Below are positions 25,866 through 34,548 of a stretch of 64,000 bases of DNA, piece after piece. Numbering within the stretch: position 1 is the first letter of the stretch; each line of letters starts with the position of its first letter. The position numbers and the translations under genes are program-made. Source of the DNA: Gemmatimonadota bacterium (GTDB taxonomy: Bacteria > Gemmatimonadota > Gemmatimonadetes > Gemmatimonadales > Gemmatimonadaceae); assembly GCA_016719105.1 (NCBI GenBank), contig JADKAQ010000030.1, positions 19,325 through 83,324 on the forward strand, in the 5' to 3' direction. The notes under the pieces were generated by a model. That model ran no database searches, was not told the origin of the DNA, and worked only from the letters and a program-made list of their open reading frames with translations.

Positions 25866-28571
25866 ATGCGCGTTCGCCATCTCGTTCCGCTTGCGGCACT
25901 CGTGCCCACGCTGCTGCAGGCGCAGCAGCCGGCCCAGCCGCCCACCCAACCGCTCCCCCGCAACACCTTCTTCGACCTCGGTCGCTCGGCGCTCGAACTG
26001 CGCGGCCCTGCGCGCCCGGGCGTCTACCTTGCCTCGGTGGGACGCAAGTCGGTGGCGATGGGGACCGAGGATGGACGCTTCGAACTCTGGTCGTGGCCCT
26101 ACAAGTGGCTGCACGACTTCCAGCTGTCCTTTCGCGTCCCCAAGTACACGGCCCCCATCCCGGGCAAGGACGTGGCGCGCTGGGTAAGTGTGCGACCGGA
26201 AGGGGTCACGATCGAGTACGCGTACGAGACCTTCACGGTGAAGCAGCACGTCTTTGCCGTACTCGACCAGCCGGCGACCATCATGCTGCTCGAGGTCGAC
26301 GCCATCCGCCCCATGGAAATCGTCGCGACCTTCTCCCCCGATATCCACCTGGCGTGGCCGGCGTCGTTAGGGGGGCAGTACATCGCGTGGAATGCACCGG
26401 CCAAGGCCTTCGTCTTCTCCGAGTCCCGCCGCCAGGTCAACGGCTTCCTCGGATCGCCCAACGTGACCCAGGCGTCGGACGTCCCCGCCCACATGCTCTC
26501 GGCGGCGCTGCCGCAGTTCGTCATTGGGGTGGGGAGCGCGACGGAGCGCTACACCGAGCCGCGGTTGGGCGAGCCCCCCGGCGGCAACATCAACATCCAC
26601 GAGGGGTTCATCCCCATCGTGATGGCTGGCGGCGAGATGCCACGCGACTCGGCGCGGGCGCTGTACAACCGGCTCGTGGCCCCTGGCGCCGCCGAAAGGG
26701 AGTGGCGCAAGCGCGTGGCGCACTTCGATTCGATTCGAACGCAGACCACTCGTATCGTCACCCCCGACAAGGCGCTCAATCGCGCCTTCGAGTGGGCCAA
26801 GGTCAACCTCGACGAAGCCATGGTCTGCAACCCCGACCTGGGGTGCGGACTCGTCGCCGGCTACGGCCTGTCCGGGGCGGCGAGCGATCGCCCCGGCTTC
26901 GGCTGGTTCTTCGGTGGCGACGCGGCCATCAACTCGTTCGGCATGAGCGGCGTCGGGCAGCGCGACCTCGTGCGCGATGGGGTGTTCCGCTTCTTTGCCA
27001 AGTACCAGCGCGCCGACGGCAAGATCACCCACGAGATCTCGCAGGGGGCGGGGAAGGTCGACTGGTTCGGGAAGTACCCGTACGCCTTCTATCACGGCGA
27101 CACCACGCCGTTCTGGGTGCTGGCATTCGGCGAGTACTGGAAGCAGACCGCCGACACCGCACTGGTGCGCGAGTTGTGGCCCAACCTGCGGAGAGCATTC
27201 GAGTGGTCGCGCGCGGCCGACAGCGATGGCGACGGCTTGATGGAGAACACGATTGCCGGGGCAGGGGCGCTCGAAGTGGGCGACCTGCAGGAGGGGATCG
27301 TCTCCGACGTCTACCTGAGTGGCGTGTGGATCGCGGCGCTCGATCGCTTCGCGCGCATGGCCGACGCGATGAAGGAACCCAAGCTCGCCAGCGAGGCGCG
27401 CGCCATTCGCAGCAAGGCGCTGGCAACGCTCGAGCAGGCGCTCTGGATGCCGCAGCAAGGGCAGTACGCCTTCGCCATCCTCGAGGGGAAGAAGGTCAAT
27501 GAGAACCTCACGTCGTGGCCGGCGACGGCGCTGTCGTTCGACGTGTTCGATGCCACGCGCGGCGCCGAGATGGTGGGGCGCCTGGCGAGTAACGAGATCA
27601 TGACCGATTGGGGGGCGAGGCCGCTCTCGGCGCGCTCGTCGTTGTTCGATCCGCTGCACTACAACAATGGTGCAGTGTGGCCCTTTGTGACCGGATGGGT
27701 GGCGCTGGCGCAGTACCGCTATCACAACGCCCACGCCGGGCGTTTCGCGCTCGACGCCATCGCGCGCACCGGCTTCGACGAGGCGCTGGGGCGCAACCCC
27801 GAGGTTATCTCGGGGCGCGTCTACAAGCCGCTCGACACGGCGGTCCCGCACCAGTTCTTCGCAACCTCGATGGTGCTCACGCCGCTCGTGCGCGGGCTCC
27901 TCGGGATCGAGGTGGACGCGCCGGCGGGGCGCCTGCGCGTGGCCCCGCACCTGCCCGCCGACTGGGACACCGTGCGGGTCGAGCACCTGGCGGTGGGCGA
28001 CGCCAGGCTCTCGTTGCAGCTGGTGCGCAACGGGCGCACGGTGACGCTGACGGTGGCGCGCGAGGGGATCGAGAAGGGGCGACCCATCACCGTCGAGTTC
28101 GCGCCGGCGCTCCCGCTCGGGGCAGCGACCGTGGTGCGCGATCGCGACGGGGCGTCGCTCGCCACGCAGGCGTTGCCCGGCGCCGTCATCCCCCGCGACT
28201 CGGCGGCCCTCGGTGACGCAGTGCAGCTGGCGGTACGTTGGGAGGGAGGATGGGAGGTCACGCCGCCGCGGCAGGCCCCGCGCATCGGCGACCGATCGGC
28301 AGCGCTGCGCATCGTGCGCGAACGCGTGCAGGGGGGGCGCTATGTGGTACGCGTCGAGGGACGTGCCGGGCAGGTGTACACACTGCGCCTCCGCGCCCCG
28401 CGCGGCGCGCCGTCGGCCGTCACTGTCCTCCCGGCCCAGCAGGCGATGATGCCGCTCCGCATGAGTGATCCCGATCACGCCGGGTGGGTGAACCTGACCG
28501 TCGAGTTCCCCTCACAAGGGGGCGATGCCGACGGCTTTGTCTCCCTCGACCTCGTCTTTGCAGCTTCCTGA
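25866..28571 (+). CDS. Exported six-hairpin glycosidase (glycogen-debranching/amylo-alpha-1,6-glucosidase type)
   Basis: 901 residues from ATG 25866, which gives a signal peptide ending near LLQAQQ; the open frame upstream overlaps the opposite-strand transporter and is rejected. An N-terminal beta-rich domain (about 30-290) precedes an (alpha/alpha)6 domain with RPGFGWFFGGDAAINSFGM, DWFGKYPYAFYHGDTTPFWVLAFGEY, DSDGDGLMEN and DPLHYNNGAVWPFVTGW. The acidic residues in those segments are candidate catalytic groups. A C-terminal beta-domain follows. It probably acts on alpha-linked glucans or oligosaccharides in the periplasm. The exact CAZy family needs a profile search. Confidence 0.78.
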   Translation: MRVRHLVPLAALVPTLLQAQQPAQPPTQPLPRNTFFDLGRSALELRGPARPGVYLASVGRKSVAMGTEDGRFELWSWPYKWLHDFQLSFRVPKYTAPIPGKDVARWVSVRPEGVTIEYAYETFTVKQHVFAVLDQPATIMLLEVDAIRPMEIVATFSPDIHLAWPASLGGQYIAWNAPAKAFVFSESRRQVNGFLGSPNVTQASDVPAHMLSAALPQFVIGVGSATERYTEPRLGEPPGGNINIHEGFIPIVMAGGEMPRDSARALYNRLVAPGAAEREWRKRVAHFDSIRTQTTRIVTPDKALNRAFEWAKVNLDEAMVCNPDLGCGLVAGYGLSGAASDRPGFGWFFGGDAAINSFGMSGVGQRDLVRDGVFRFFAKYQRADGKITHEISQGAGKVDWFGKYPYAFYHGDTTPFWVLAFGEYWKQTADTALVRELWPNLRRAFEWSRAADSDGDGLMENTIAGAGALEVGDLQEGIVSDVYLSGVWIAALDRFARMADAMKEPKLASEARAIRSKALATLEQALWMPQQGQYAFAILEGKKVNENLTSWPATALSFDVFDATRGAEMVGRLASNEIMTDWGARPLSARSSLFDPLHYNNGAVWPFVTGWVALAQYRYHNAHAGRFALDAIARTGFDEALGRNPEVISGRVYKPLDTAVPHQFFATSMVLTPLVRGLLGIEVDAPAGRLRVAPHLPADWDTVRVEHLAVGDARLSLQLVRNGRTVTLTVAREGIEKGRPITVEFAPALPLGAATVVRDRDGASLATQALPGAVIPRDSAALGDAVQLAVRWEGGWEVTPPRQAPRIGDRSAALRIVRERVQGGRYVVRVEGRAGQVYTLRLRAPRGAPSAVTVLPAQQAMMPLRMSDPDHAGWVNLTVEFPSQGGDADGFVSLDLVFAAS

Positions 28572-28597
28572 CGCGGGAACGCGCCGGGGTGTAGGGG

Positions 28598-28619
28598 GGG
28601 ACACGCGATCGCGTGTCCC
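28598..28619 (+). terminator. Perfect 22-bp palindrome after the glycosidase gene
   Basis: GGGACACGCGA followed by its exact complement TCGCGTGTCCC, 27 bases after the glycosidase stop. It can fold as a 9-bp stem with a GATC loop, so a terminator is the simplest reading; a dimeric repressor site is the alternative. Confidence 0.5.
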
Positions 28620-28847
28620 TTAACACGAACGGAGCGACGACGTCTGATGCAGTGGAAGGACCGACGACGCCGTGCCGTGGCCAGAACAAGTGGGGAATTC
28701 GTGCGGTCGGCTGATGCGGCCTGCCGTGTGAAGATCCTGTGAAACCCGCCATGCTCGAGCTGTGCAGGTGACGGCTCGGACGTTAGGCGACGATACTGAT
28801 CGTGTCGCAAGGATGTGTGCGTCTCTGGGGGGAGCGCCACATACGGC
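28620..28847. other. Gene-free stretch between convergent genes
   Basis: This lies between the palindrome after the glycosidase gene and the long hairpin next to the aminotransferase gene. It is of lower GC than its surroundings and contains one GTTAGG copy near 28,782. I see no open frame with coding character, no tRNA cloverleaf and no further strong hairpin. Confidence 0.4.
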
Positions 28848-28880
28848 ACACCCCTGGTCAGCGAAAGCTGCCAGGGGTGT
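28848..28880 (-). terminator. Strong hairpin between convergent genes, GAAA loop on the plus strand
   Basis: ACACCCCTGG pairs exactly with CCAGGGGTGT, then after one bulged T the inner CAGC pairs with GCTG around a GAAA tetraloop. It lies 33 bases past the aminotransferase stop and far from the glycosidase stop, so it most likely terminates the minus-strand serine genes. A GNRA loop would form only in a plus-strand transcript. Confidence 0.6.
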
Positions 28881-28912
28881 TGTCGTGTCCGTCACGCCGA
28901 GGTGGGTGAGGG

Positions 28913-30034
28913 CTACGGCGACATCACCTCCCCCAACGCCTCCAGCACCCCCTGCACCTCGCCTAACGTGTGCTCGCCCATGTGCCCGACGCGCACCATG
29001 TCGTCCTTGAGCGCGCCGTAGCCGGTGGCCAGCACGAAGCCCTTGGCCTTCATCGCCCCCACCACGACAGACCCCTTGGTCCCCTCGGGCATCAGGATGC
29101 AGGTGACACCAGGCGAACGGTAGCCGGCAGGTGCAAACACCTTGAGCCCGCGCTGCTCGGCCCACCCCCAGGTGTACGCCGCCATCTCCGCATGGCGCGC
29201 CCACCGCGCCTCCACCCCTTCGGCCATCATGTGGTCGAGCTGCAGATCGAGCGCGTACAGCAGCGAAACCGCCGGCGTGTTGGGCGTCTGGTTCTTCTTG
29301 AAGTACTCGTCGAACTCCAGCAGGTCGAAGTACAGCCCGCGACGCTCGCTCTGCCGCGCACGCGCGAAGACCCGCTCGTTCGCCGTGCAGAATGCCAGCC
29401 CCGGCGGGAGCGCCAGCGCCTTCTGTGAGCCCGTGAGCACATAGTCCAGCTCCCACGCGTCACTCTCCACCGCACCGGCCGCCAGCGACGACACCGTGTC
29501 GATGACCACCGCCACATCGCCCGACGCATGTGCCGCAGCCGCGAGGTCGCGAATGGGATTCAGCACCCCGGTCGACGTCTCCGAGTGCACGATGGTGACG
29601 ACGTCGTATTCCTTCTGCTTGAGCGTGTCGGCCAGGAGTTCGGGCGAGACATACTCTCCGAACGGCACCTCGAGCTTGTCGGCCGCGATCCCGGAATTGA
29701 CGCTGGCCTTGTAGAAGCGCTCGGAGAAGGAGCCGTTCACGAGGCAAAGAACGCGCTTGAGCGTCGCGTTGCGCACCCCCGCTTCCATGAGCCCGGTGGC
29801 CGACGACGTCACCGTGTAGACGGGACGCGTGGTGCGAAAGACCGCCTGCAGCTTGGGGGCGACGCGCGCCATGAGGTCCTCGACGTCCTTGCCGCGGTGC
29901 CCGATCATCTGCTGGGTCATCGCGTACAGCACGTCGTGGCGCACCTCGGTGGGGCCGGGGAGGAAGAACTTCCCGAACGGCGGCGCCTTGACGCTCACGG
30001 CGGGAGTGGCGGTGGGTTCGATGACGGTGCTCAT
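28913..30034 (-). CDS. Class V aminotransferase (serine/alanine-glyoxylate type, possibly acting in serine synthesis)
   Basis: 373 residues with a PLP-dependent class V fold. Landmarks are FLPGPTEV near residue 24, SSATGLMEA, HSETSTGVLNP, DTVSSLAAG and the PLP lysine K205 in GSQKALALPPG. Family members transaminate serine, alanine or phosphoserine with glyoxylate or 2-oxo acids. The ATG overlaps the stop of a phosphoserine-phosphatase gene by 4 bases on the same strand, so translational coupling is likely. This context suggests it supplies phosphoserine from 3-phosphohydroxypyruvate, replacing SerC; a photorespiratory-type serine-glyoxylate role is the alternative. Confidence 0.85.
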   Translation of the reverse strand: MSTVIEPTATPAVSVKAPPFGKFFLPGPTEVRHDVLYAMTQQMIGHRGKDVEDLMARVAPKLQAVFRTTRPVYTVTSSATGLMEAGVRNATLKRVLCLVNGSFSERFYKASVNSGIAADKLEVPFGEYVSPELLADTLKQKEYDVVTIVHSETSTGVLNPIRDLAAAAHASGDVAVVIDTVSSLAAGAVESDAWELDYVLTGSQKALALPPGLAFCTANERVFARARQSERRGLYFDLLEFDEYFKKNQTPNTPAVSLLYALDLQLDHMMAEGVEARWARHAEMAAYTWGWAEQRGLKVFAPAGYRSPGVTCILMPEGTKGSVVVGAMKAKGFVLATGYGALKDDMVRVGHMGEHTLGEVQGVLEALGEVMSP

Positions 30035-30768
30035 GAGGCAGCCCGGTCCGGCGGAAGGTGAACCGACGCCGCGAGCAGCGCTCGCCCGGCGTCGAGGAGT
30101 GAAAGCAGTTCTGGGTGCTGCGCGGCGCCGTCGTCGCCCAGGGCGAGCGCCAGCACGGGAAGGAGCGAGTTGGCGTGCACCACCACATGCGCCTCCGCGA
30201 CCACGCGCGGGCGCGCGACCACACCGGCAAAGCCAACGAAGCAGTCGACGATCGGCTTGGCATCGAGGTCGGTGTTGCCGTCACCCACCAGCATCACCGG
30301 TCGCGCCAGCGCGCCTAACGCCTGGATCACCGCCGGCTTGCCGCCGTCGCGCGTGAGCGGCGACCCCTCGTCAAAGCCTGCGTAGTGTCCCGCCTCGTCG
30401 AAGGAGAGATCCACCGCGTGCACCTTGTCATGCGCGATGCCGAGTGCGTCGGCGACGTACAGCACCGCCGGGCGCAACCCGCCCGAGATGATGTGTACGT
30501 CGACGCCGGCACGATGCAGCCCGTCGACGGTCTCCCGCGTCCCCGGCACCAGCCGCTCGACGTACATGCGGCCAATGCGCTCGATCTCGCCGCGCGTGGG
30601 CTTGATGATGGCCAGCCGCCGCGCGTACACCGACTCGAGCGGCACCTCCCCGCGCATCGCCGCCTCGGTGAGCGGGACGATCTGGTCGCGATACTCACGC
30701 GCCAGCTCGTCGATCCCCTCCATGGCCGAGAGGGTGGTGTCGCAGTCGAAAAGAACCGTGCGAAACAT
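30031..30768 (-). CDS. serB: Phosphoserine phosphatase-like HAD hydrolase
   Basis: 245 residues of the haloacid dehalogenase superfamily. Motif I is FDCDTT with D8 (nucleophile) and D10. A SerB-like helical cap follows (AMEGIDELAREY...), then motif II IISGG, motif III lysine in GGKPAVIQ and motif IV GDGNTDLDA. The conserved E at residue 18 in the MEGIDELA segment is as in SerB. It would release serine from phosphoserine. The coupled aminotransferase downstream supports serine biosynthesis. The last 50 residues (an alanine/leucine-rich tail) extend beyond the usual SerB end. Confidence 0.82.
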   Translation of the reverse strand: MFRTVLFDCDTTLSAMEGIDELAREYRDQIVPLTEAAMRGEVPLESVYARRLAIIKPTRGEIERIGRMYVERLVPGTRETVDGLHRAGVDVHIISGGLRPAVLYVADALGIAHDKVHAVDLSFDEAGHYAGFDEGSPLTRDGGKPAVIQALGALARPVMLVGDGNTDLDAKPIVDCFVGFAGVVARPRVVAEAHVVVHANSLLPVLALALGDDGAAQHPELLSLLDAGRALLAASVHLPPDRAAS

Positions 30769-30813
30769 CAGACGAGTCTCCGAGCCGAACGCCGCAACTC
30801 AGCGCCCGTCCAT

Positions 30814-30845
30814 CTCGTCTTCTCGTCTTCTCGTCTTCTCGTCTT
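30814..30845. repeat. Tandem 8-bp repeat, four exact units of CTCGTCTT
   Basis: Four perfect copies of CTCGTCTT lie between the serB start and the lpdA stop. The same octamer (as AAGACGAG) recurs near 58,575 and near 63,778, and as single or degenerate copies near 59,070 and 63,845, always outside genes. Confidence 0.85.
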
Positions 30846-30852
30846 CCCCATG

Positions 30853-32262
30853 CTAGATGTGTATCGCCCGCCCGAGCACCGCCAACGCCGCTTCCTTGGT
30901 CGTCTCCGACAACGTCGGGTGCGAATGCACCGTGATCCCGATGTCTTCCGACGAACCGCGATACTCGAAGGCCAGCACCACTTCGGCCAGCAGGTCCGAC
31001 ACGTTGGCGCCGATCATGTGGCAGCCTAACAACTCATCCGTCTCGGCATCGGCGATCATCTTCACGAAGCCATTGGTCTCGGCCATCGTGCGCGCGCGAC
31101 CGTTGGCCGAGAAGGGGAACTTCCCGACCTTGTACTTGCGGCCGGAGGCCTTCACTTCCTGCTCGGTGAGGCCCACGGTCGCCACTTCGGGCCAGGTGTA
31201 GACGACGCCCGGCATCGAGCGATAGTGCATGTGCGCCGGCTTGCCCGCGATCACCTCGGCGGCCACCACCCCTTCTTCCTCGGCCTTGTGGGCCAGGAGC
31301 TTTCCCCCCACCACGTCGCCGATGGCGAAGACGTTCGGCAGGTTGGTGCGCATCTGGTCATCGACGATCACCTCGCCGCGCGGCCCGATCTGCAGGCCTA
31401 ACGCGGCCGCGTTCACCCCGTGCAGCGCCGGGCGCCGTCCCACGGAGACGAGGACGTAGTCGGCGTCGAGCACCTCGGGGGTGCCACCCTTCTCGATGGT
31501 GACCAACACGCGCGACTCCTCGACCGTCGCCCCCGTGACCTTGGTCCCGGTGCGGATGTCGAGCCCCTGCTTGCGGAAGATGCGGTCGGCTTCCTTGGTG
31601 ATGTCGTCGTCGTTGCCGGGGAGGATCGTCGGCATGAACTCGACGACCGTCACCTTGGCCCCTAACCGCCGCCAGACGGAACCCAGCTCAAGCCCGATCA
31701 CCCCGCCACCGATGACGACGAGGTGGCGCGGCACCTCGGGGATCGCGAGCGCACCGACGTTGGAGAGCACGCGCCGCTCGTCGAACTTGAGGAACGGGAG
31801 CTCGGACGGGACCGAGCCAGTGGCGATGATGACGTGCTTGGCCTGGTAGCTCGTCACCGATCCGTCATGCGCCGTGACATCGACGACGTTCCCCGCCTTG
31901 AGCGTCCCGCGCCCGCGGGCCCAGGTCACCTTGTTCTTCTTGAACAGGAACTCGACCCCGCGCGTGTTGGCCGAGACCACCTCGTCCTTCCGCTTGTGCA
32001 TCGTCGCCAGGTCGAAGCGCAGCCCGTCAAACGCGAGGCCGTGCTCGTGGGCGTGCAAGCGCGCGAACTCGTAGTGCTCCGACGACTGAAGCAGCGCCTT
32101 TGAAGGGATGCACCCGACGTTGACGCAGGTTCCGCCGAGCGTCTTGTCCATCTCGACGCACACGGTCGAGAGTCCGAGCTGCGCCGCGCGGATCGAGGCG
32201 ACGTAGCCGCCGGGGCCGCCGCCGATGATCACCACGTCGGCGGCAAGGAGTTCGTTCGCCAT
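30853..32262 (-). CDS. lpdA: Dihydrolipoyl dehydrogenase (E3)
   Basis: 469 residues from the ATG at 32262, the family length. FAD-binding GGGPGGYVASIRAAQLG at the N-terminus is followed by the redox disulfide C46-V-N-V-G-C51 in GGTCVNVGCIPSK. The NAD-binding segment is GGGVIGLELGSVWRRLG, the second FAD segment is VFAIGDVVGG, and the C-terminal interface carries the catalytic His-Glu pair in HSHPTLSETTKEA. It reoxidises the lipoyl group of 2-oxo acid dehydrogenase complexes. A gene for an E2 subunit lies about 800 bases upstream on the same strand with one small gene between them. Confidence 0.95.
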   Translation of the reverse strand: MANELLAADVVIIGGGPGGYVASIRAAQLGLSTVCVEMDKTLGGTCVNVGCIPSKALLQSSEHYEFARLHAHEHGLAFDGLRFDLATMHKRKDEVVSANTRGVEFLFKKNKVTWARGRGTLKAGNVVDVTAHDGSVTSYQAKHVIIATGSVPSELPFLKFDERRVLSNVGALAIPEVPRHLVVIGGGVIGLELGSVWRRLGAKVTVVEFMPTILPGNDDDITKEADRIFRKQGLDIRTGTKVTGATVEESRVLVTIEKGGTPEVLDADYVLVSVGRRPALHGVNAAALGLQIGPRGEVIVDDQMRTNLPNVFAIGDVVGGKLLAHKAEEEGVVAAEVIAGKPAHMHYRSMPGVVYTWPEVATVGLTEQEVKASGRKYKVGKFPFSANGRARTMAETNGFVKMIADAETDELLGCHMIGANVSDLLAEVVLAFEYRGSSEDIGITVHSHPTLSETTKEAALAVLGRAIHI

Positions 32263-32379
32263 CTGGAGGCTTGGGCTGTGAGAGGAGGGGAGGGCGAAAA
32301 TTAAGCGGGTGTGGCCGCTCATCGCGACCACACCCGCCCCCGCACCGCGGTCCCCTGCGGTGCCCCAATCCGTCGTGTG

Positions 32380-32814
32380 TTACGCCGCTCGCGTGGAGCT
32401 GTCGGCGCGTGTGGCCGAGAATCGTCCACTGCGCAACGTGTTCCGCCAATTCTGGACGCGCGTGTAGAACGTCCCCTCGATGCTCTCACCCTGGCGCGTT
32501 CCCTCGAAGACCGTCATGACGTCGGCGTTCTCACGCGGACAGTAGTACGGACCCACGAGCGCCACGAAGACAGCGTTGGCGGCCTCGAGCAGCTTCATCC
32601 CAGTCGGAGCGACGTCCCTGGTGGCGAAAAAGAGGAAGCGCCCGGCCACGGCGGCATCGCTGGAGTGATCGCGAAGGAGGGTGAACGGCACCTTCTCTCC
32701 GGTTCCATCGATGACCATCTCACCACGCCAGTTCCCGGCGAGCGCGCCGATGGCCGCGGCCACACGCGGGTCGTGGCGAGAAGGCGGAAGCGGGGTGAAA
32801 GCGTAGTTGGTCAT
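32380..32814 (-). CDS. Hypothetical protein, possibly lipocalin-like
   Basis: 144 residues from ATG 32814; the frame extends upstream for 20 codons of low-complexity sequence, which I exclude. A segment IGALAGNWRGEMVI...VPFTLLRDHSSDAAVAGRFLFF followed by DVMTVFEGTRQGESIEGTFYTR looks like consecutive beta strands, reminiscent of small beta-barrel proteins. No signal peptide or catalytic motif is seen. It lies between lpdA and sucB on the same strand, but spacing (117 and about 250 bases) and a hairpin upstream argue that it has its own promoter. Confidence 0.6.
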   Translation of the reverse strand: MTNYAFTPLPPSRHDPRVAAAIGALAGNWRGEMVIDGTGEKVPFTLLRDHSSDAAVAGRFLFFATRDVAPTGMKLLEAANAVFVALVGPYYCPRENADVMTVFEGTRQGESIEGTFYTRVQNWRNTLRSGRFSATRADSSTRAA

Positions 32815-32982
32815 TGGGCGGGTCCTCTGATCGTCGTACGGGAGCGGCGGCGGCGGAGTTTCGCATCCGCGCATTTCTCACTCGCTGCTCCTTTTGATGC
32901 CCCGACGAGAGAAATGGTTTACGTGCCCCGCGGAGGTGAAGCGGGCGCGCAGGCCAGGTGACTGCCACGGGTGAACGTGCAA

Positions 32983-33019
32983 AGCGGGGGCAGCCGCCAG
33001 ATTCGGCGCCGCCCCCGCT
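32983..33019 (-). terminator. Hairpin downstream of sucB
   Basis: AGCGGGGGCAGC and GCCGCCCCCGCT pair over 11 of 12 positions around a loop that itself contains a short CGCC/GGCG stem. It lies about 48 bases after the sucB stop in the direction of sucB transcription and before the small hypothetical gene. Confidence 0.6.
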
Positions 33020-33066
33020 GCGTGTTCAAGTGATTGTTCGTCGACTCGCCCGTCCGGCTGCTGAGA

Positions 33067-34422
33067 CTACTCCACCACCATCAAGGCGGGATCCTCCATC
33101 AACTCCTTCACCTTGACCAGGAAGAGCACCGCCTGCTGACCGTCGATGATCCGGTGATCGTACGAGAGCGCGACGTACATCATCGGGCGCACGACGATCT
33201 CGCCGTTCACCACCATCGGGCGATCCTGCGTCTTGTGCAGGCCGAGGATGCCGACCTGTGGGAAGTTGATGATGGGCGTGGAGATGAGCGAGCCGAAGAC
33301 GCCGCCGTTGGTGATCGTGAACGTCCCGCCCGTGAGATCATCCATCGTCAGCTTGCCGTCGCGCGCCTTCTTCGCGACCGCGGTGATGGCGCGCGCGATG
33401 TCGAGCAGGCTCAGCGAATCGGCATCCTTGAGGTTGGGGACGACGAGCCCGGCATCGGAGGCAACGGCGATCCCCATGTTCACATAGTGGTGATACTGGA
33501 TGTGATCGCCATCGACCTTGGCGTTCACCACCGGGAACTGCTTGAGCGCCATGCACGCCGCCTTCACGAAGAAGGGCATCATCGACAGGCGGACGCCGTG
33601 CTCTTTCTCGACCTTTTCCTTGATCCGCGCGCGCAGCGACTCGACCGCGGTGAGATCGATCTCGTTGAACGTGGTGAGGTGCGCCGTGGCGTGCTGCGCC
33701 TCCAGCAGGTGCTCGGCGATGCGACGTCGGCGCGTGGTCATCTTCTCGCGCGATTCGCGCGGGCCACCGACGGCAGGGCGGGCCGGTGTCGACGCCTTGG
33801 CCGGCGCCGGCGCTGCGGCGGCCGACGGTGCGGGAGTCGGCGGGGCAGGCACTGCGACCGGCGCCGCGACTGGAGCCGCGGCCGGAGCCGAGACGGCCGG
33901 CATCGCCGACGTCGACGCTGCGGCCAAGTGTTCGACGACGTCCGGCTTGCTCACGACGCCACCGCGGCCGGTGCCGGCGACCTGGGAGAGGTCGACGCCC
34001 TGTTCGGCCGCCAGACGGCGGGCGGCGGGCGAGCTCTTCTCTGCCGACGACGTCGCGATCGGGGCGACCACCGCGGGCGCAGCGGCCGCGACTGGCGCCG
34101 CAGCGGCCGGTGCCGGCGCGGGGGCCACAGCGGGGGCCACCGCGAGGGGGGCGGGCGCGGGTTCGCTCGCGCTCGCGGCGCCGGCGGCGGCATCGTCGAT
34201 GTCGCCCAGGACGTCGTTCACCGCCACCACATCGCCCTCGGCCTTGGCGCGGCGAACCAGAACACCTGCTTTCAGCGCCGGAACCTCGACCGTTACCTTG
34301 TCCGTCTCCAGTTCGACCAGCGTGTCGCCCGCGTTCACACGGTCCCCTTCCTTCTTGAGCCATCGGGAAATCGTGGCTTCGACGATGGACTCACCGAGCA
34401 CGGGGACTTTGATCGAGAGCAT
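33067..34422 (-). CDS. sucB: Dihydrolipoyllysine succinyltransferase (E2 of 2-oxoglutarate dehydrogenase)
   Basis: 451 residues from ATG 34422. Domains in order: one lipoyl domain with the modified lysine K42 in LETDKVTVEV; a long alanine/proline-rich linker; a peripheral-subunit-binding domain (SPAARRLAAEQGVDLSQVAGTGRGG); a second alanine/proline linker; and the acyltransferase domain starting at MTTRRRRIAEHLLEA. The catalytic block SYDHRIIDGQQAVLFLVK and DDLTGGTFTITNGG are intact. The lipoyl start MLSIKVPVLGESIVEATISRW is of the succinyltransferase rather than acetyltransferase type. No E1 gene is in the window; lpdA lies downstream on the same strand. Confidence 0.93.
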   Translation of the reverse strand: MLSIKVPVLGESIVEATISRWLKKEGDRVNAGDTLVELETDKVTVEVPALKAGVLVRRAKAEGDVVAVNDVLGDIDDAAAGAASASEPAPAPLAVAPAVAPAPAPAAAAPVAAAAPAVVAPIATSSAEKSSPAARRLAAEQGVDLSQVAGTGRGGVVSKPDVVEHLAAASTSAMPAVSAPAAAPVAAPVAVPAPPTPAPSAAAAPAPAKASTPARPAVGGPRESREKMTTRRRRIAEHLLEAQHATAHLTTFNEIDLTAVESLRARIKEKVEKEHGVRLSMMPFFVKAACMALKQFPVVNAKVDGDHIQYHHYVNMGIAVASDAGLVVPNLKDADSLSLLDIARAITAVAKKARDGKLTMDDLTGGTFTITNGGVFGSLISTPIINFPQVGILGLHKTQDRPMVVNGEIVVRPMMYVALSYDHRIIDGQQAVLFLVKVKELMEDPALMVVE

Positions 34423-34548
34423 TGCCTGATTTCCGGACTGGGACGAGGTGACACGCCCGCGGCTGGCCACGACGGCGAGATGCCGCAGTAAGGGTGCCGG
34501 AATCTATTCCAGTGCTTTCGCCCCGACCACTCAACCCTACGGGACCAC

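Noticed and set aside
26367..28478. A 703-codon frame antisense to the glycosidase gene
   Set aside because: It is a shadow of high-GC codon usage in the opposite frame; composition is His/Arg-rich with no motifs, while the plus-strand product has clear glycosidase features.
28740..28850. tRNA-like or riboswitch-like sequence before the GAAA hairpin
   Set aside because: No cloverleaf arms, no TTCGA loop and no recognisable aptamer core could be fitted.
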